This document shows, piece by piece, positions 1 to 7,662 of a DNA stretch of 15,115 nt. The stretch is from Bacteroidales bacterium UBA1797 (GTDB lineage: Bacteria > Bacteroidota > Bacteroidia > Bacteroidales > VadinHA17): the NCBI GenBank assembly GCA_002319885.1, contig DCFT01000084.1:1-15115 (forward strand). Direction: 5' to 3'. The notes below the pieces were generated by a model, which saw only the letters and a program-made list of their open reading frames with translations, was not told where the DNA came from and did not search any database. Both the position numbers and the translations under genes were made by a program. The first letter of the stretch is position 1. Every line of letters begins with the position of its first letter.

Positions 1-1034
1 TCACTGTAAATAAGGATGGTAATATTAGATTCGGGTTAGGAGCAATAAAAGGAGTTGGCGAAAGTGCCGTTCTTCAATTAATCGAAGAGAGAGAAAAGAA
101 TGGCATGTATACCGATATCTATGATCTTGTTGAAAGAGTAAACCTGAACTCTGTTAACAAAAAAAACCTCGAAGCAATGGCAGTTGCCGGCGCCTTTGAC
201 TGTTTTCCAAAAATAACCAGGGCACAGTATTTCTCACTCGATACGAAAGGATCAAGCTTTATTGAAAGTCTTATAAGATACGGCAACAATTCCAGGAGCG
301 TAAAGAGTTCAAATCAACAGTCACTCTTCGGAGAAACAGGCGGATTTGACATGATTAAACCGGAACCTGCCTTTTGTCCTGACTGGCCTAAACTGGAAAA
401 GCTTAACAGGGAAAAAGAGGTAATAGGCATCTATCTGTCATCTCATCCTCTTGATGATTTTAAACTTGAGATAAATACTTTCACAACAGCAACCCTGGCA
501 GATTTACAAAACCTCCGCGAATATCTCGATCGTGATGTTACTGTTGCAGGGATGGTAACAGATATAAGGACCGGCATCGGGAAAAACGGGAAACCTTATG
601 GTTCCTTTACATTGCAGGATTATTCCGATTCTTTCCGGTTTATGCTTTTTGACAAAGACTATATAGAAAACAGCAAGTTCTTTATCGTTGGCTATTATCT
701 TCTGGTAAAAGGGCGGGTTCAGAAACGGAAGTATAAAGAAGAGGAAATTGAATTCAAGATAAAAACTATTAATCTGCTGTCAAGTGTCAAAGATGAACTT
801 ATTAAAACAGTAACTCTGAAAATCGACCCTGAAAATATCGATAATGAAATGATTAACAATCTGAAGATACTGATTAATGAACACAAGGGAGAAACAGAGC
901 TCAAATTTCTTTTCATTGATTCTGACGATAAAATTTCATTGCCTATGTTCTCCAGAACTTTCAGGATCAGATTGAATAACGAGTTACTCTCCTATCTTGA
1001 AGACCAACCTGGAATAGATTTTAAAGTTAATTAG
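1..1034 (+). CDS. dnaE: DNA polymerase III subunit alpha, C-terminal part (5' end outside window)
   Basis: This is the last 343 codons of the replicative polymerase catalytic subunit; the reading frame is open from base 3 with no start in the window. Numbering from that first codon, residues 8-20 (IRFGLGAIKGVGE) are the conserved block at the end of the polymerase core. Residues about 48-68 form the helix-hairpin-helix region (NLEAMAVAGAFDCF). Residues 105-109 are QQSLF, which fits the QxxLF beta-clamp-binding pentapeptide and sits where DnaE proteins carry their internal clamp motif. Residues 138-150 (EKEVIGIYLSSHP) are a DnaE hallmark. Residues about 178-243 are the OB-fold, and the last 80 or so form the C-terminal domain. 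It ends with TAG, directly followed by the thioredoxin promoter-like box. The polymerase active-site aspartates and PHP domain would lie upstream, outside the window. The identification is firm. Confidence 0.96.
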   Translation, partial: TVNKDGNIRFGLGAIKGVGESAVLQLIEEREKNGMYTDIYDLVERVNLNSVNKKNLEAMAVAGAFDCFPKITRAQYFSLDTKGSSFIESLIRYGNNSRSVKSSNQQSLFGETGGFDMIKPEPAFCPDWPKLEKLNREKEVIGIYLSSHPLDDFKLEINTFTTATLADLQNLREYLDRDVTVAGMVTDIRTGIGKNGKPYGSFTLQDYSDSFRFMLFDKDYIENSKFFIVGYYLLVKGRVQKRKYKEEEIEFKIKTINLLSSVKDELIKTVTLKIDPENIDNEMINNLKILINEHKGETELKFLFIDSDDKISLPMFSRTFRIRLNNELLSYLEDQPGIDFKVN

Positions 1035-1035
1035 C

Positions 1036-1043
1036 TATCTTTG
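1036..1043 (+). promoter_or_regulatory. Bacteroidota-type -7 promoter element for the thioredoxin gene
   Basis: TATCTTTG matches the Bacteroidota housekeeping -7 consensus TAnnTTTG exactly. It begins two bases after the dnaE stop codon. Transcription would start a few bases downstream, giving a leader of roughly 35 nt that is almost pure A/T up to the ATG at 1083. No convincing -33 TTTG/TTG element is visible at the usual 19-22 nt spacing, so the call rests on the -7 box and its position. Confidence 0.55.
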
Positions 1044-1082
1044 CAATCTGCATTTATTAAAATTATTTTAAAATAAAATATT

Positions 1083-1400
1083 ATGGCAATAGAGGTAAAT
1101 GATAATAACTTCGATGATCTGGTTCTCAAATCTGATAAACCTGTTGTAGTAGATTTCTGGGCTGAATGGTGTGGCCCATGCAGAATGGTTGGTCCTATTA
1201 TGGAAGAGATCTCACACGAATATGAAGGCAGAGCCCTCGTGGCAAAATGCGATGTGGATAGCTGTCCTGGCGTTTCTGCTAAGTACAGTATCAGAAACAT
1301 TCCTACAGTACTTTTCTTCAAGGATGGGAAAATAGCAGATAAACAGGTTGGGGCAGTTCCCAAGAACAATTTTGTCGTAAAACTGAATGCTCTTATTTAA
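1083..1400 (+). CDS. trxA: Thioredoxin
   Basis: A 105-residue cytoplasmic thioredoxin that reduces protein disulfides and is itself recycled by thioredoxin reductase. The active site WCGPC is at residues 29-33, preceded by VVVDFWAE. The cis-proline loop is RNIPT with P74, and the length is typical of the family. There is no signal peptide. Two extra cysteines, C56 and C61 (AKCDVDSCPG), lie on the strand and loop before the cis-proline region, where the E. coli protein has AKLNIDQNPG; they might allow a second redox or regulatory site. The gene follows dnaE by 48 bp with its own promoter-like element and is closed by an intrinsic terminator. A dnaE-trx neighbourhood also occurs in other Bacteroidota as far as I recall. 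Confidence 0.95.
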   Translation: MAIEVNDNNFDDLVLKSDKPVVVDFWAEWCGPCRMVGPIMEEISHEYEGRALVAKCDVDSCPGVSAKYSIRNIPTVLFFKDGKIADKQVGAVPKNNFVVKLNALI

Positions 1401-1420
1401 AAAATAATCTCATCTAATAT

Positions 1421-1451
1421 GGCCGTTCGGGTAATCTCAAACGGCCTTTTT
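1421..1451 (+). terminator. Intrinsic terminator after trxA
   Basis: A perfect 7-bp stem, GGCCGTT (1421-1427) with AACGGCC (1440-1446), encloses a 12-nt loop and is followed at once by TTTTT (1447-1451). It lies 20 bases after the thioredoxin stop. The T-tract ends only 11 bases before the ATG of the LOG gene, so any transcript entering from trxA must read through this hairpin to express that gene. Confidence 0.85.
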
Positions 1452-1462
1452 AATAGACGACT

Positions 1463-2038
1463 ATGACAGTTTGTGTATTCGCATCTTCGAGCAGCCGTAT
1501 TGACAACGATTATGCCACTGCCGCTTCAACCCTTGGATTACTGCTTGCAAAAGCTAAAATGGATGTTGTTTATGGAGGGGGGGGAATAGGTCTGATGGGG
1601 AGTCTCGCTGATGCAGTTCTTGAGAACGGAGGAAAAATTACCGGTGTAATTCCGTCATTCATGAAAGATGAAGGATGGGATCATTCTCATGTAAGCGAAA
1701 TGATAGTCACTTCAGATATGGGTGAGAGAAAAAAGAAAATGTTTGAAATGGCTGATGCTATAGTTGCTTTGCCCGGAGGAGTCGGCACTCTTGAAGAACT
1801 GACCGAAGCAATGACTTTAAGACAGCTTGGATTATACGAAGGGTCGATCATTATCCTTAATACTCTGAACTTTTATAGATCTTTCATTGATTTTTTAGAA
1901 CATATGGTATCGGGAAATTTTCTCAGATATGAACATAAAGGAATGTGGGAGATAGCCGATACTCCTCAGGAAGTAATAGAGCTTCTTGGCAAAACAAAGA
2001 CCTGGCACAGGAATCCACGAAGTATCGCCAGGATCTAA
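1463..2038 (+). CDS. LOG family protein (putative nucleoside 5'-monophosphate phosphoribohydrolase, TIGR00730)
   Basis: A 191-residue Rossmann-fold protein of the LOG (lysine-decarboxylase-like) family. Characterised members hydrolyse cytokinin riboside 5'-monophosphates, or AMP, to the free base and ribose 5-phosphate. The nucleotide-binding signature PGGVGTLEE is at residues 104-112, with the conserved GER at 87-89 and the glycine-rich YGGGGIGLMG at 37-46. It is usual in length for the short type I LOGs and is cytoplasmic with no signal peptide. The glycine-rich motif is partly encoded by a run of eight G bases (1577-1584), but the frame continues correctly through it. The natural substrate in bacteria is generally uncertain, and old names such as lysine decarboxylase are misleading. 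The stop TAA (2036-2038) overlaps the opposite-strand stop of the SpoIIE gene. Confidence 0.9.
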   Translation: MTVCVFASSSSRIDNDYATAASTLGLLLAKAKMDVVYGGGGIGLMGSLADAVLENGGKITGVIPSFMKDEGWDHSHVSEMIVTSDMGERKKKMFEMADAIVALPGGVGTLEELTEAMTLRQLGLYEGSIIILNTLNFYRSFIDFLEHMVSGNFLRYEHKGMWEIADTPQEVIELLGKTKTWHRNPRSIARI

Positions 2039-5000
2039 TTTTCAGGGATTTTAGTGCCGACAAACAAAATATCATCCACCTGATCAAGATCTCCTTTCCA
2101 GTCCAGAATCTCTCTCTCAAGCCGGTCTTTTTGCTCATTTACGGAAAGATTCCATATCTCCGAAAGAAGCTTTTTTACATTAGCCGACTTATACTTTTTA
2201 ACTGCAGAAGATCCAAACTGATCGGCATAACCGTCGGAACACATATATACCATGTCTCCCGGTTGAATATCCACAACCTGATTAGTAAAGTTCTTCCTCT
2301 CAACCATTGATGTCATTCCGATAGGGTATCTGTCACCCCTGTAGAGAATTACCTCTCCTTTTCTCACAACATACAAAGGATTAAATGCTCCGGCAAATTC
2401 CAGTGTAAAAGTCTTTTTATTGAAAGCTATCAGGGCAAGATCCATCCCATCGGTTATTGCCTTTTCATGACGTTGCATAAGAGCCTTCATTACCTCAATA
2501 TTGAGTTGGTCTATAATAGCCGAAGGACGGGTCAACCCATATTCTCTTACAATTTTATTAAGGGAATTATGACCAATAATCGACATAAAGGCTCCAGGAA
2601 CACCATGACCCGTACAGTCAACCACAGCAATGAACTGCAAGTCACCGTTATCATACATCCAGTAAAAGTCACCGCTCACAATATCTTTTGGCATGAAAAG
2701 CACAAATGTTTCTTTAAACGTATCTTCATTCGGCAGCATGGCCCTTTGTATCCGTTCAGCATATCTTATACTGGCTGTTATATCTCTGTTTTTCTCTTCT
2801 ATTTCCATACTCTTCTGAACTACCTCTGCGGTTCTTTCTTTGACCTTTTTCTCGAGGATTACTTTCTCTTTTCGCAGGTTTTGCTCCCTTATTTTAATAT
2901 AAACTGCAATAATTATTACAATTGATATTACTGCCAGAATAATGAACCACCATGTCTGATAAAAGGGTGGTTTTATTACAAAATGATATGAAACAGGTTT
3001 ACTGTTCCATATTCCCTGACTATTACTGGCTATTACATTGAATGTATATTTACCATGAGGCAGAGCTGAAAAATTTGCTCTCGTGCGGTCAGTCACCGGC
3101 TCCCATTCAGTTTCATATCCTTCAAGTTTAACCTTATATCGTACGACATCCGGATTTGTGAGACAAATACTATAATAGTCGAATAAAACCGATTTCTCGT
3201 TGTAATTTAGCTTTTGACCCTGGATCATCGCCCGTGTTTTGAAGTTCACCTGCATATCCATAATATGCGTTAGAGGTTCAATATTCCGGGTCGACGATTC
3301 AGCAGGATTTAAATGTATTGCCCCATTAGCTGTACCAAACCACAAGTCGCCACCGGGGCATTTAAATACAGCGTTTGGCTTTGTTTCAATACCGGTAAAT
3401 CCATTTTTTTCTGTATAAGAAAATATCCTCCTGCTCTCCGGAAAATACCTGTTCAGCCCATTGTTTGTACCGATGTAAATACTGCCATCATCGCCTACCA
3501 TAAGCAGATTTATATTGTTAGACAAGAGTCCGTCATTCTTGGATATATTCAAGACAATAGAATCATTTCTGAATGCTTTCAATCCTTCGTTTGTTCCGAT
3601 CCACAAAACACCTTCTCTGTCCATAACCAATGTCCTCGGTATTATCCCGGATAAGGCCGGCACTCTTTTAAAATCATCTTTGAATGAATCATATTTAATC
3701 AGACCCGGTTGCCCTTTCATACTTTCGGTTCCAATCCACATATTGCCATACTGATCAGAGTAAAGTGCTGAAATCTTTCCAACTATAAGACTGTCAATAA
3801 AATTATACGGTTTGAAATTCTGCTCATTTATGGTGCCTACAACCAGCCCGTTTAATGTACCGATCCAAAGATTGTTTTTTTTATCAATTTCCATTGCTTT
3901 TACCTGTACTCCCTGGATCAGCTTCGAGTTAATATATGGCTGATCTTCAAATTTAGAAGTCTTGAGGTTGTATTGCACCACTCCCCGGTTATTAGATCCG
4001 ATCCAGAGATTCCCATACATGTCTTTCCTTAAAAACCTGATATCGTCGCAAACAGGGTTATTCTTACTATTGAAGAAATCAGGTTTTCTTCCAGAATCAG
4101 GATAATAACGGGTAATACCTCCGTTTGTACCGAACCATATCGACCCCGTTGTATCTCTATAGATTGCATTTACATTGGGATCAGGCAGTATTTCCTTTTC
4201 GCTGATAGTTTCAAATGCATCTCCTTTAAATATTGTCAGACCATTATCCTGATCAGCAATAAGAATATTACCTTCAACATCCTCAATTATGTCATAAATT
4301 TTTGAAGCCTTAAGACCATTATCGGCATTAAAATTTCTCATTGTAACATTATCAAAAACAACTATTCCACCACCAAAGGTTCCAACCCAGACACGACCCT
4401 TGCTGTCCTCTGTCAGACAGGAGACAGTGTTGCTATGTACCCCTTTTTTTGGCAGGTCAATTACTTCCATCCTGCTTTCCGACATAATATACTTATAAAG
4501 ACCTCCTTTGTCGGTTCCGAACCAGAGATTCCCATCTCTGTCTTCAAGAAGACAAGTGGTGTTAAAATAGGTAGTCATATGGGGCATCCTGTAGTTTTCA
4601 AACTTCTTATCCCCTTTGTTGTATTTCCTTAAGCCTACATCAGTTATACATATATATGATTTGTCTCTCTTCAGATTTGCACCGTAAACCCTGTCACTCA
4701 GGCCTGCCTTGCCTCTAAACTGCCTGGCTTTTATATGTTTCATGTCTTTTATTGGGAAATCGGCCTGGATTGCACCGTCATTTGTGGACGTGAACCAGAT
4801 TTTATCATTTATCTGAATAATACTGGTAATATCTCCGGTTATTTTAATTGAGTCAAATGCTGCCTGTTCAAAGATCCGGCCATCGTAACGCGAAATACCA
4901 CCGGGATTTAAATGTCCAAACCAGATATAACCGAGAGTATCTTCAAAAATAGCCTGTACCCCGCCTGAAGCAAGATTGTCACGCGATGAGAAATTTTCAA

Positions 5001-5226
5001 ACTTTTTTCCGTCAAACCGCGAAAGTCCGTTTGCTGTTCCAAGCCAGATAAAATCTTTTGAATCCTGGAGAAGGGTATAAACCTTTTGTTCGCTGAGACC
5101 TTGTTTATTGCTGTAATTATCAAAAAAATACTTTTGTGCATAAACAGGTAAGTGAAAGCCAGATAAAAAAAGTAATAGCCAGGCAAATACTTTTACCTGG
5201 CTCTTAATTAATAATCTGGCTGACAT
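2035..5226 (-). CDS. Membrane sensor phosphatase: two-component-regulator propeller, Y_Y_Y, TM, coiled coil, SpoIIE/PP2C
   Basis: A 1063-residue transmembrane signalling protein. Residues 1-30 are a signal peptide ending VYAQ. Residues about 35-640 hold a series of regulator-propeller blades, each ending in W(I/F/V/L)G(T/S) or a variant (at 61, 102, 235, 280, 364, 408, 454, 497, 542, 584 and 629). A Y_Y_Y domain follows (about 680-750), then one membrane span (about 758-778), a charged coiled coil (about 780-830), and a SpoIIE-type PP2C phosphatase domain to the end. Likely metal-binding acids are intact: D853 in SGDFYW, D870 in VDCTGHGVPGAF, D998 in SDGY, and D1051/D1052 in QVDDILFVG. The propeller should face the periplasm and the phosphatase the cytoplasm. 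There is no histidine kinase, response-regulator or DNA-binding domain, so output is presumably dephosphorylation of a Ser/Thr-phosphorylated partner encoded elsewhere. It is the second gene of an operon, 8 bp after the caspase gene. Confidence 0.92.
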   Translation of the reverse strand: MSARLLIKSQVKVFAWLLLFLSGFHLPVYAQKYFFDNYSNKQGLSEQKVYTLLQDSKDFIWLGTANGLSRFDGKKFENFSSRDNLASGGVQAIFEDTLGYIWFGHLNPGGISRYDGRIFEQAAFDSIKITGDITSIIQINDKIWFTSTNDGAIQADFPIKDMKHIKARQFRGKAGLSDRVYGANLKRDKSYICITDVGLRKYNKGDKKFENYRMPHMTTYFNTTCLLEDRDGNLWFGTDKGGLYKYIMSESRMEVIDLPKKGVHSNTVSCLTEDSKGRVWVGTFGGGIVVFDNVTMRNFNADNGLKASKIYDIIEDVEGNILIADQDNGLTIFKGDAFETISEKEILPDPNVNAIYRDTTGSIWFGTNGGITRYYPDSGRKPDFFNSKNNPVCDDIRFLRKDMYGNLWIGSNNRGVVQYNLKTSKFEDQPYINSKLIQGVQVKAMEIDKKNNLWIGTLNGLVVGTINEQNFKPYNFIDSLIVGKISALYSDQYGNMWIGTESMKGQPGLIKYDSFKDDFKRVPALSGIIPRTLVMDREGVLWIGTNEGLKAFRNDSIVLNISKNDGLLSNNINLLMVGDDGSIYIGTNNGLNRYFPESRRIFSYTEKNGFTGIETKPNAVFKCPGGDLWFGTANGAIHLNPAESSTRNIEPLTHIMDMQVNFKTRAMIQGQKLNYNEKSVLFDYYSICLTNPDVVRYKVKLEGYETEWEPVTDRTRANFSALPHGKYTFNVIASNSQGIWNSKPVSYHFVIKPPFYQTWWFIILAVISIVIIIAVYIKIREQNLRKEKVILEKKVKERTAEVVQKSMEIEEKNRDITASIRYAERIQRAMLPNEDTFKETFVLFMPKDIVSGDFYWMYDNGDLQFIAVVDCTGHGVPGAFMSIIGHNSLNKIVREYGLTRPSAIIDQLNIEVMKALMQRHEKAITDGMDLALIAFNKKTFTLEFAGAFNPLYVVRKGEVILYRGDRYPIGMTSMVERKNFTNQVVDIQPGDMVYMCSDGYADQFGSSAVKKYKSANVKKLLSEIWNLSVNEQKDRLEREILDWKGDLDQVDDILFVGTKIPEN

Positions 5227-5234
5227 ACTGGATA

Positions 5235-7589
5235 CTATTTGGTAATAAAGAAAAAGGTTCCATTATCATCTTCCAGACCCTGTATATTCCCAAACTTGGG
5301 TTTTTGCCCGTTATTGGCCGAAACAGCTGCAGTCACATATTTTACAACTGTTTCAATAGGAATACAGGCATTTTTATTGTTCATGAGTGTACTTGCAAAT
5401 GTTGCGGCAAACTTTGAATTATCAGATGCAAGTTCATATGCTTCTCCTGCCGAAGAAAAAACCTGTGCTGACTTAGAGCCTGTCATCAGAGTATTATCGC
5501 AGGTCGGAGCATCATTCGCGCTCCGTGATGCAGAATAAAAACCTGGTCCTGATTCGCAGGCATCAGAAACCACAAGTGTATGAACAACCACATCGCTGTA
5601 ACCCTGTAAACCTGCTTTTAATGCATTGATATTAAAATAGGTGAATTCATCATCGCGTTTTGCATCAACAGGGATCCAGTATCCTACATCATTTATATAT
5701 TTTCCATGACCCGCATAATAAACCATTAAGGATTTGACCTGGTTTTTCTTTACCTGGTCGCGGAGTTCAATATTGAAGAATCTCTCCATTTCCGCTTTGG
5801 TCATGTCCTTTTTATGAATTATATTATGAATATCATAATTAGCCAGTGCCCTTTGCATTGTACTGATATCTTTTATGGGGCCATCGAGACTGGCAAATGT
5901 TTCATAACTGGAATTTTCAATAAAAACAACCCAGGTTCTTCCCATAGGATTAGTAGCAGCAATTCCCGCTGCCTCTCTGTTAAGTACAAATTCTGTTTCC
6001 TGCCTGTTACCATAGATATCTTCTGCAACCACAGTGAACTTGTTCAGATCAGAAACGTTCAGAGTGGCAGTAAAAGCAGGATTTAATTCGTTTGGATTAT
6101 AGCTCGCTGTAAAATCTCCAACTGTAATTGATTTAATAGGACTTTCATCTGAAATTTTACCTTGTATTGCAATATTCGGTGTTTTTGTATCAAGCAAGAC
6201 CTGCCCTTCCTCAGTTGTATACGGAGCGATTATCATTATTTTAGGAGGGTTAATTTCAGTACGCTTAAGAGTATAATTCAGCACTTTCTCATTATCATAA
6301 TCATCCTTGGCGGAAAAAATAATTTTATCGGTACCTGTAAGATTGATATTTGCCAGAAAATCAGATTTGCCGTTTTTTTCCACCAGCATAACAGGCTCAT
6401 TATTAATTGTAAATGATTTAATCTTGCTTTTATCTTTAAGAGTACCAGAGATAAGAAGGGTAGTTTTATCTCCCTTGATTTCTACTGTATCTTTTATAGG
6501 GACCGGACTTACAACTGCTATTTCGGGAGCGTCAGTTTCGCGGTTTAGTTCATATAATCTCTTCTGAGAAAGGTCAAGCATCTCTCTAGCTTTCTCATCA
6601 TACTTCGAAAGAAATGTAATATGGTTATAATCGGCTCTGGCTTTATCATAATCCATAATTTCCTCATACGATTTGGCCCGTTTATAGTAAACATCGGGAT
6701 CCTCCATATTATTAGAAGTATTAAGCAAAATGGCTTTTGAAAAATCGTTTATTGCATTTGAGTGCTGATTAAATTCCTGATAACAAAGTCCTCTTTCAAA
6801 ATAAAAAGAGGCATTTTCCGGGTCGATAACAATGGTTTTCGAAATATCATTTATTGCACTGGGATAATCGAGGGTTTTTTTATAGACCTTACTCCTCTCA
6901 ATATATGCTGCAGTATTCCTGTCGTTATATTTAATTACTTCATTGCACTGATCCATAGCTTCTTTTGGATTGGAGGGAATAAGAAGATCAGCAAGCTCAA
7001 TTCTTGGTTCAGCAAGTTTTTTGTCTTTAGATATTGATTTCCTTAATTCCTTTTCTGCGAGGGCACTATTGTTTAGTCTTCTATAAATAAGTCCCCGCCA
7101 ATAAAAATCAATAGGCGTATCTTTAATAACTATTGCTGTATCGGAGGTCTGAAGCGCCTGGTCGTATCTCTTCAGGTTATAAAGAGTAATCACCTTTTCA
7201 GGAAGGACCCTGGTATTTCGACCGGCAATTGCACTTACATGGTTAAGAATCTTCAGCGCTTCTTCAAAAAAGCCCAGCTTATTATTAACAGCACCAAGAC
7301 TTATCATAGCATCTACGTCTTTTGGCGCAAAAACCAATGCTTTTTCAAAATCGGCTTTAGCCTCAGTAAATTTTGACAATTTTTCATAAGCCTGCCCCCT
7401 GACATAATAATAGTCAGGATTTGAAGGTTCCAGCCCTATGGCACTTGTAAACTGCTCGATAGCGTCAGAATATTTAAGGTTATCCATGAACTCCAGTCCT
7501 GCTTTGTATGACTTCCTGGCACTTTGTCCAAAAGAACTCATTGCTACCATAAACATTATGGTTGCCATTAAAAATACTCGCTTCTTCAT
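5235..7589 (-). CDS. Exported TPR / Ig-like / caspase-fold protease (peptidase C14 family)
   Basis: A 784-residue protein. Residues 1-22 (MKKRVFLMATIMFMVAMSSF, then GQ) form a type I signal peptide with no lipobox. About eight to nine tetratricopeptide repeats run from residue 24 to 340. Two Ig-like beta modules follow (about 360-443 and 450-537), both with the pattern P-x-I-x-I/V-x-x-P and a closing D-x-Y/D-x-N. A caspase-fold domain fills 550-784. The catalytic dyad is intact: H628 in YYAGHGK and C678 in SDACESG, plus the WIPVDA strand and a C-terminal GTFFF. An upstream in-frame ATG at 7637 was rejected: it lies upstream of the predicted transcription start and would put 16 residues before the signal peptide. 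The protein probably acts in the periplasm or is secreted, with the TPRs selecting substrates or partners. It is first in an operon with the propeller/SpoIIE sensor. The substrate is unknown. Confidence 0.9.
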   Translation of the reverse strand: MKKRVFLMATIMFMVAMSSFGQSARKSYKAGLEFMDNLKYSDAIEQFTSAIGLEPSNPDYYYVRGQAYEKLSKFTEAKADFEKALVFAPKDVDAMISLGAVNNKLGFFEEALKILNHVSAIAGRNTRVLPEKVITLYNLKRYDQALQTSDTAIVIKDTPIDFYWRGLIYRRLNNSALAEKELRKSISKDKKLAEPRIELADLLIPSNPKEAMDQCNEVIKYNDRNTAAYIERSKVYKKTLDYPSAINDISKTIVIDPENASFYFERGLCYQEFNQHSNAINDFSKAILLNTSNNMEDPDVYYKRAKSYEEIMDYDKARADYNHITFLSKYDEKAREMLDLSQKRLYELNRETDAPEIAVVSPVPIKDTVEIKGDKTTLLISGTLKDKSKIKSFTINNEPVMLVEKNGKSDFLANINLTGTDKIIFSAKDDYDNEKVLNYTLKRTEINPPKIMIIAPYTTEEGQVLLDTKTPNIAIQGKISDESPIKSITVGDFTASYNPNELNPAFTATLNVSDLNKFTVVAEDIYGNRQETEFVLNREAAGIAATNPMGRTWVVFIENSSYETFASLDGPIKDISTMQRALANYDIHNIIHKKDMTKAEMERFFNIELRDQVKKNQVKSLMVYYAGHGKYINDVGYWIPVDAKRDDEFTYFNINALKAGLQGYSDVVVHTLVVSDACESGPGFYSASRSANDAPTCDNTLMTGSKSAQVFSSAGEAYELASDNSKFAATFASTLMNNKNACIPIETVVKYVTAAVSANNGQKPKFGNIQGLEDDNGTFFFITK

Positions 7590-7625
7590 ATCATCTGAAC
7601 TAAAGTTAATTACTCTGCAATAAAT

Positions 7626-7657
7626 CAAAAATAGCAATATTTCTTCTAATAATCAAT
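7626..7657 (-). promoter_or_regulatory. Bacteroidota-type promoter for the caspase-SpoIIE operon
   Basis: Read on the minus strand, ATTG (7657-7654) is followed after exactly 20 nt by TATTTTTG (7633-7626). This matches the Bacteroidota -33 TTG / -7 TAnnTTTG arrangement in both sequence and spacing. The predicted transcription start near 7621 gives a leader of about 30 nt to the ATG at 7589. The element sits in the 73-bp gap after ribD and implies that the two-gene operon is transcribed on its own. No operator or palindrome is evident around it. Confidence 0.65.
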
Positions 7658-7662
7658 CTCTT

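Noticed and set aside
1031..1369. Antisense reading frame opposite thioredoxin (112 codons)
   Set aside because: It is fully opposite a conserved thioredoxin gene, has no recognisable family and is explained by codon structure of the true gene.
1577..1584. Run of eight G bases as a frameshift in the LOG gene
   Set aside because: The protein reads correctly through it into the conserved YGGGGIGLMG motif, and both flanks keep the family frame.
2467..2925. Plus-strand reading frames opposite the SpoIIE and propeller regions
   Set aside because: They lie opposite strongly conserved domains and their translations show no domain, signal or plausible start context.
5235..7589. Caspase gene as part of a CRISPR-associated or abortive-infection defence system
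   Set aside because: The protein is exported, and no cas, nuclease, pore-forming effector or cyclic-nucleotide gene is nearby; envelope signalling fits better.
7590..7637. Upstream in-frame ATG at 7637 as start of the caspase gene
   Set aside because: It lies upstream of the predicted transcription start and adds 16 residues before a textbook signal peptide starting MKKR; the ATG at 7589 is preferred.
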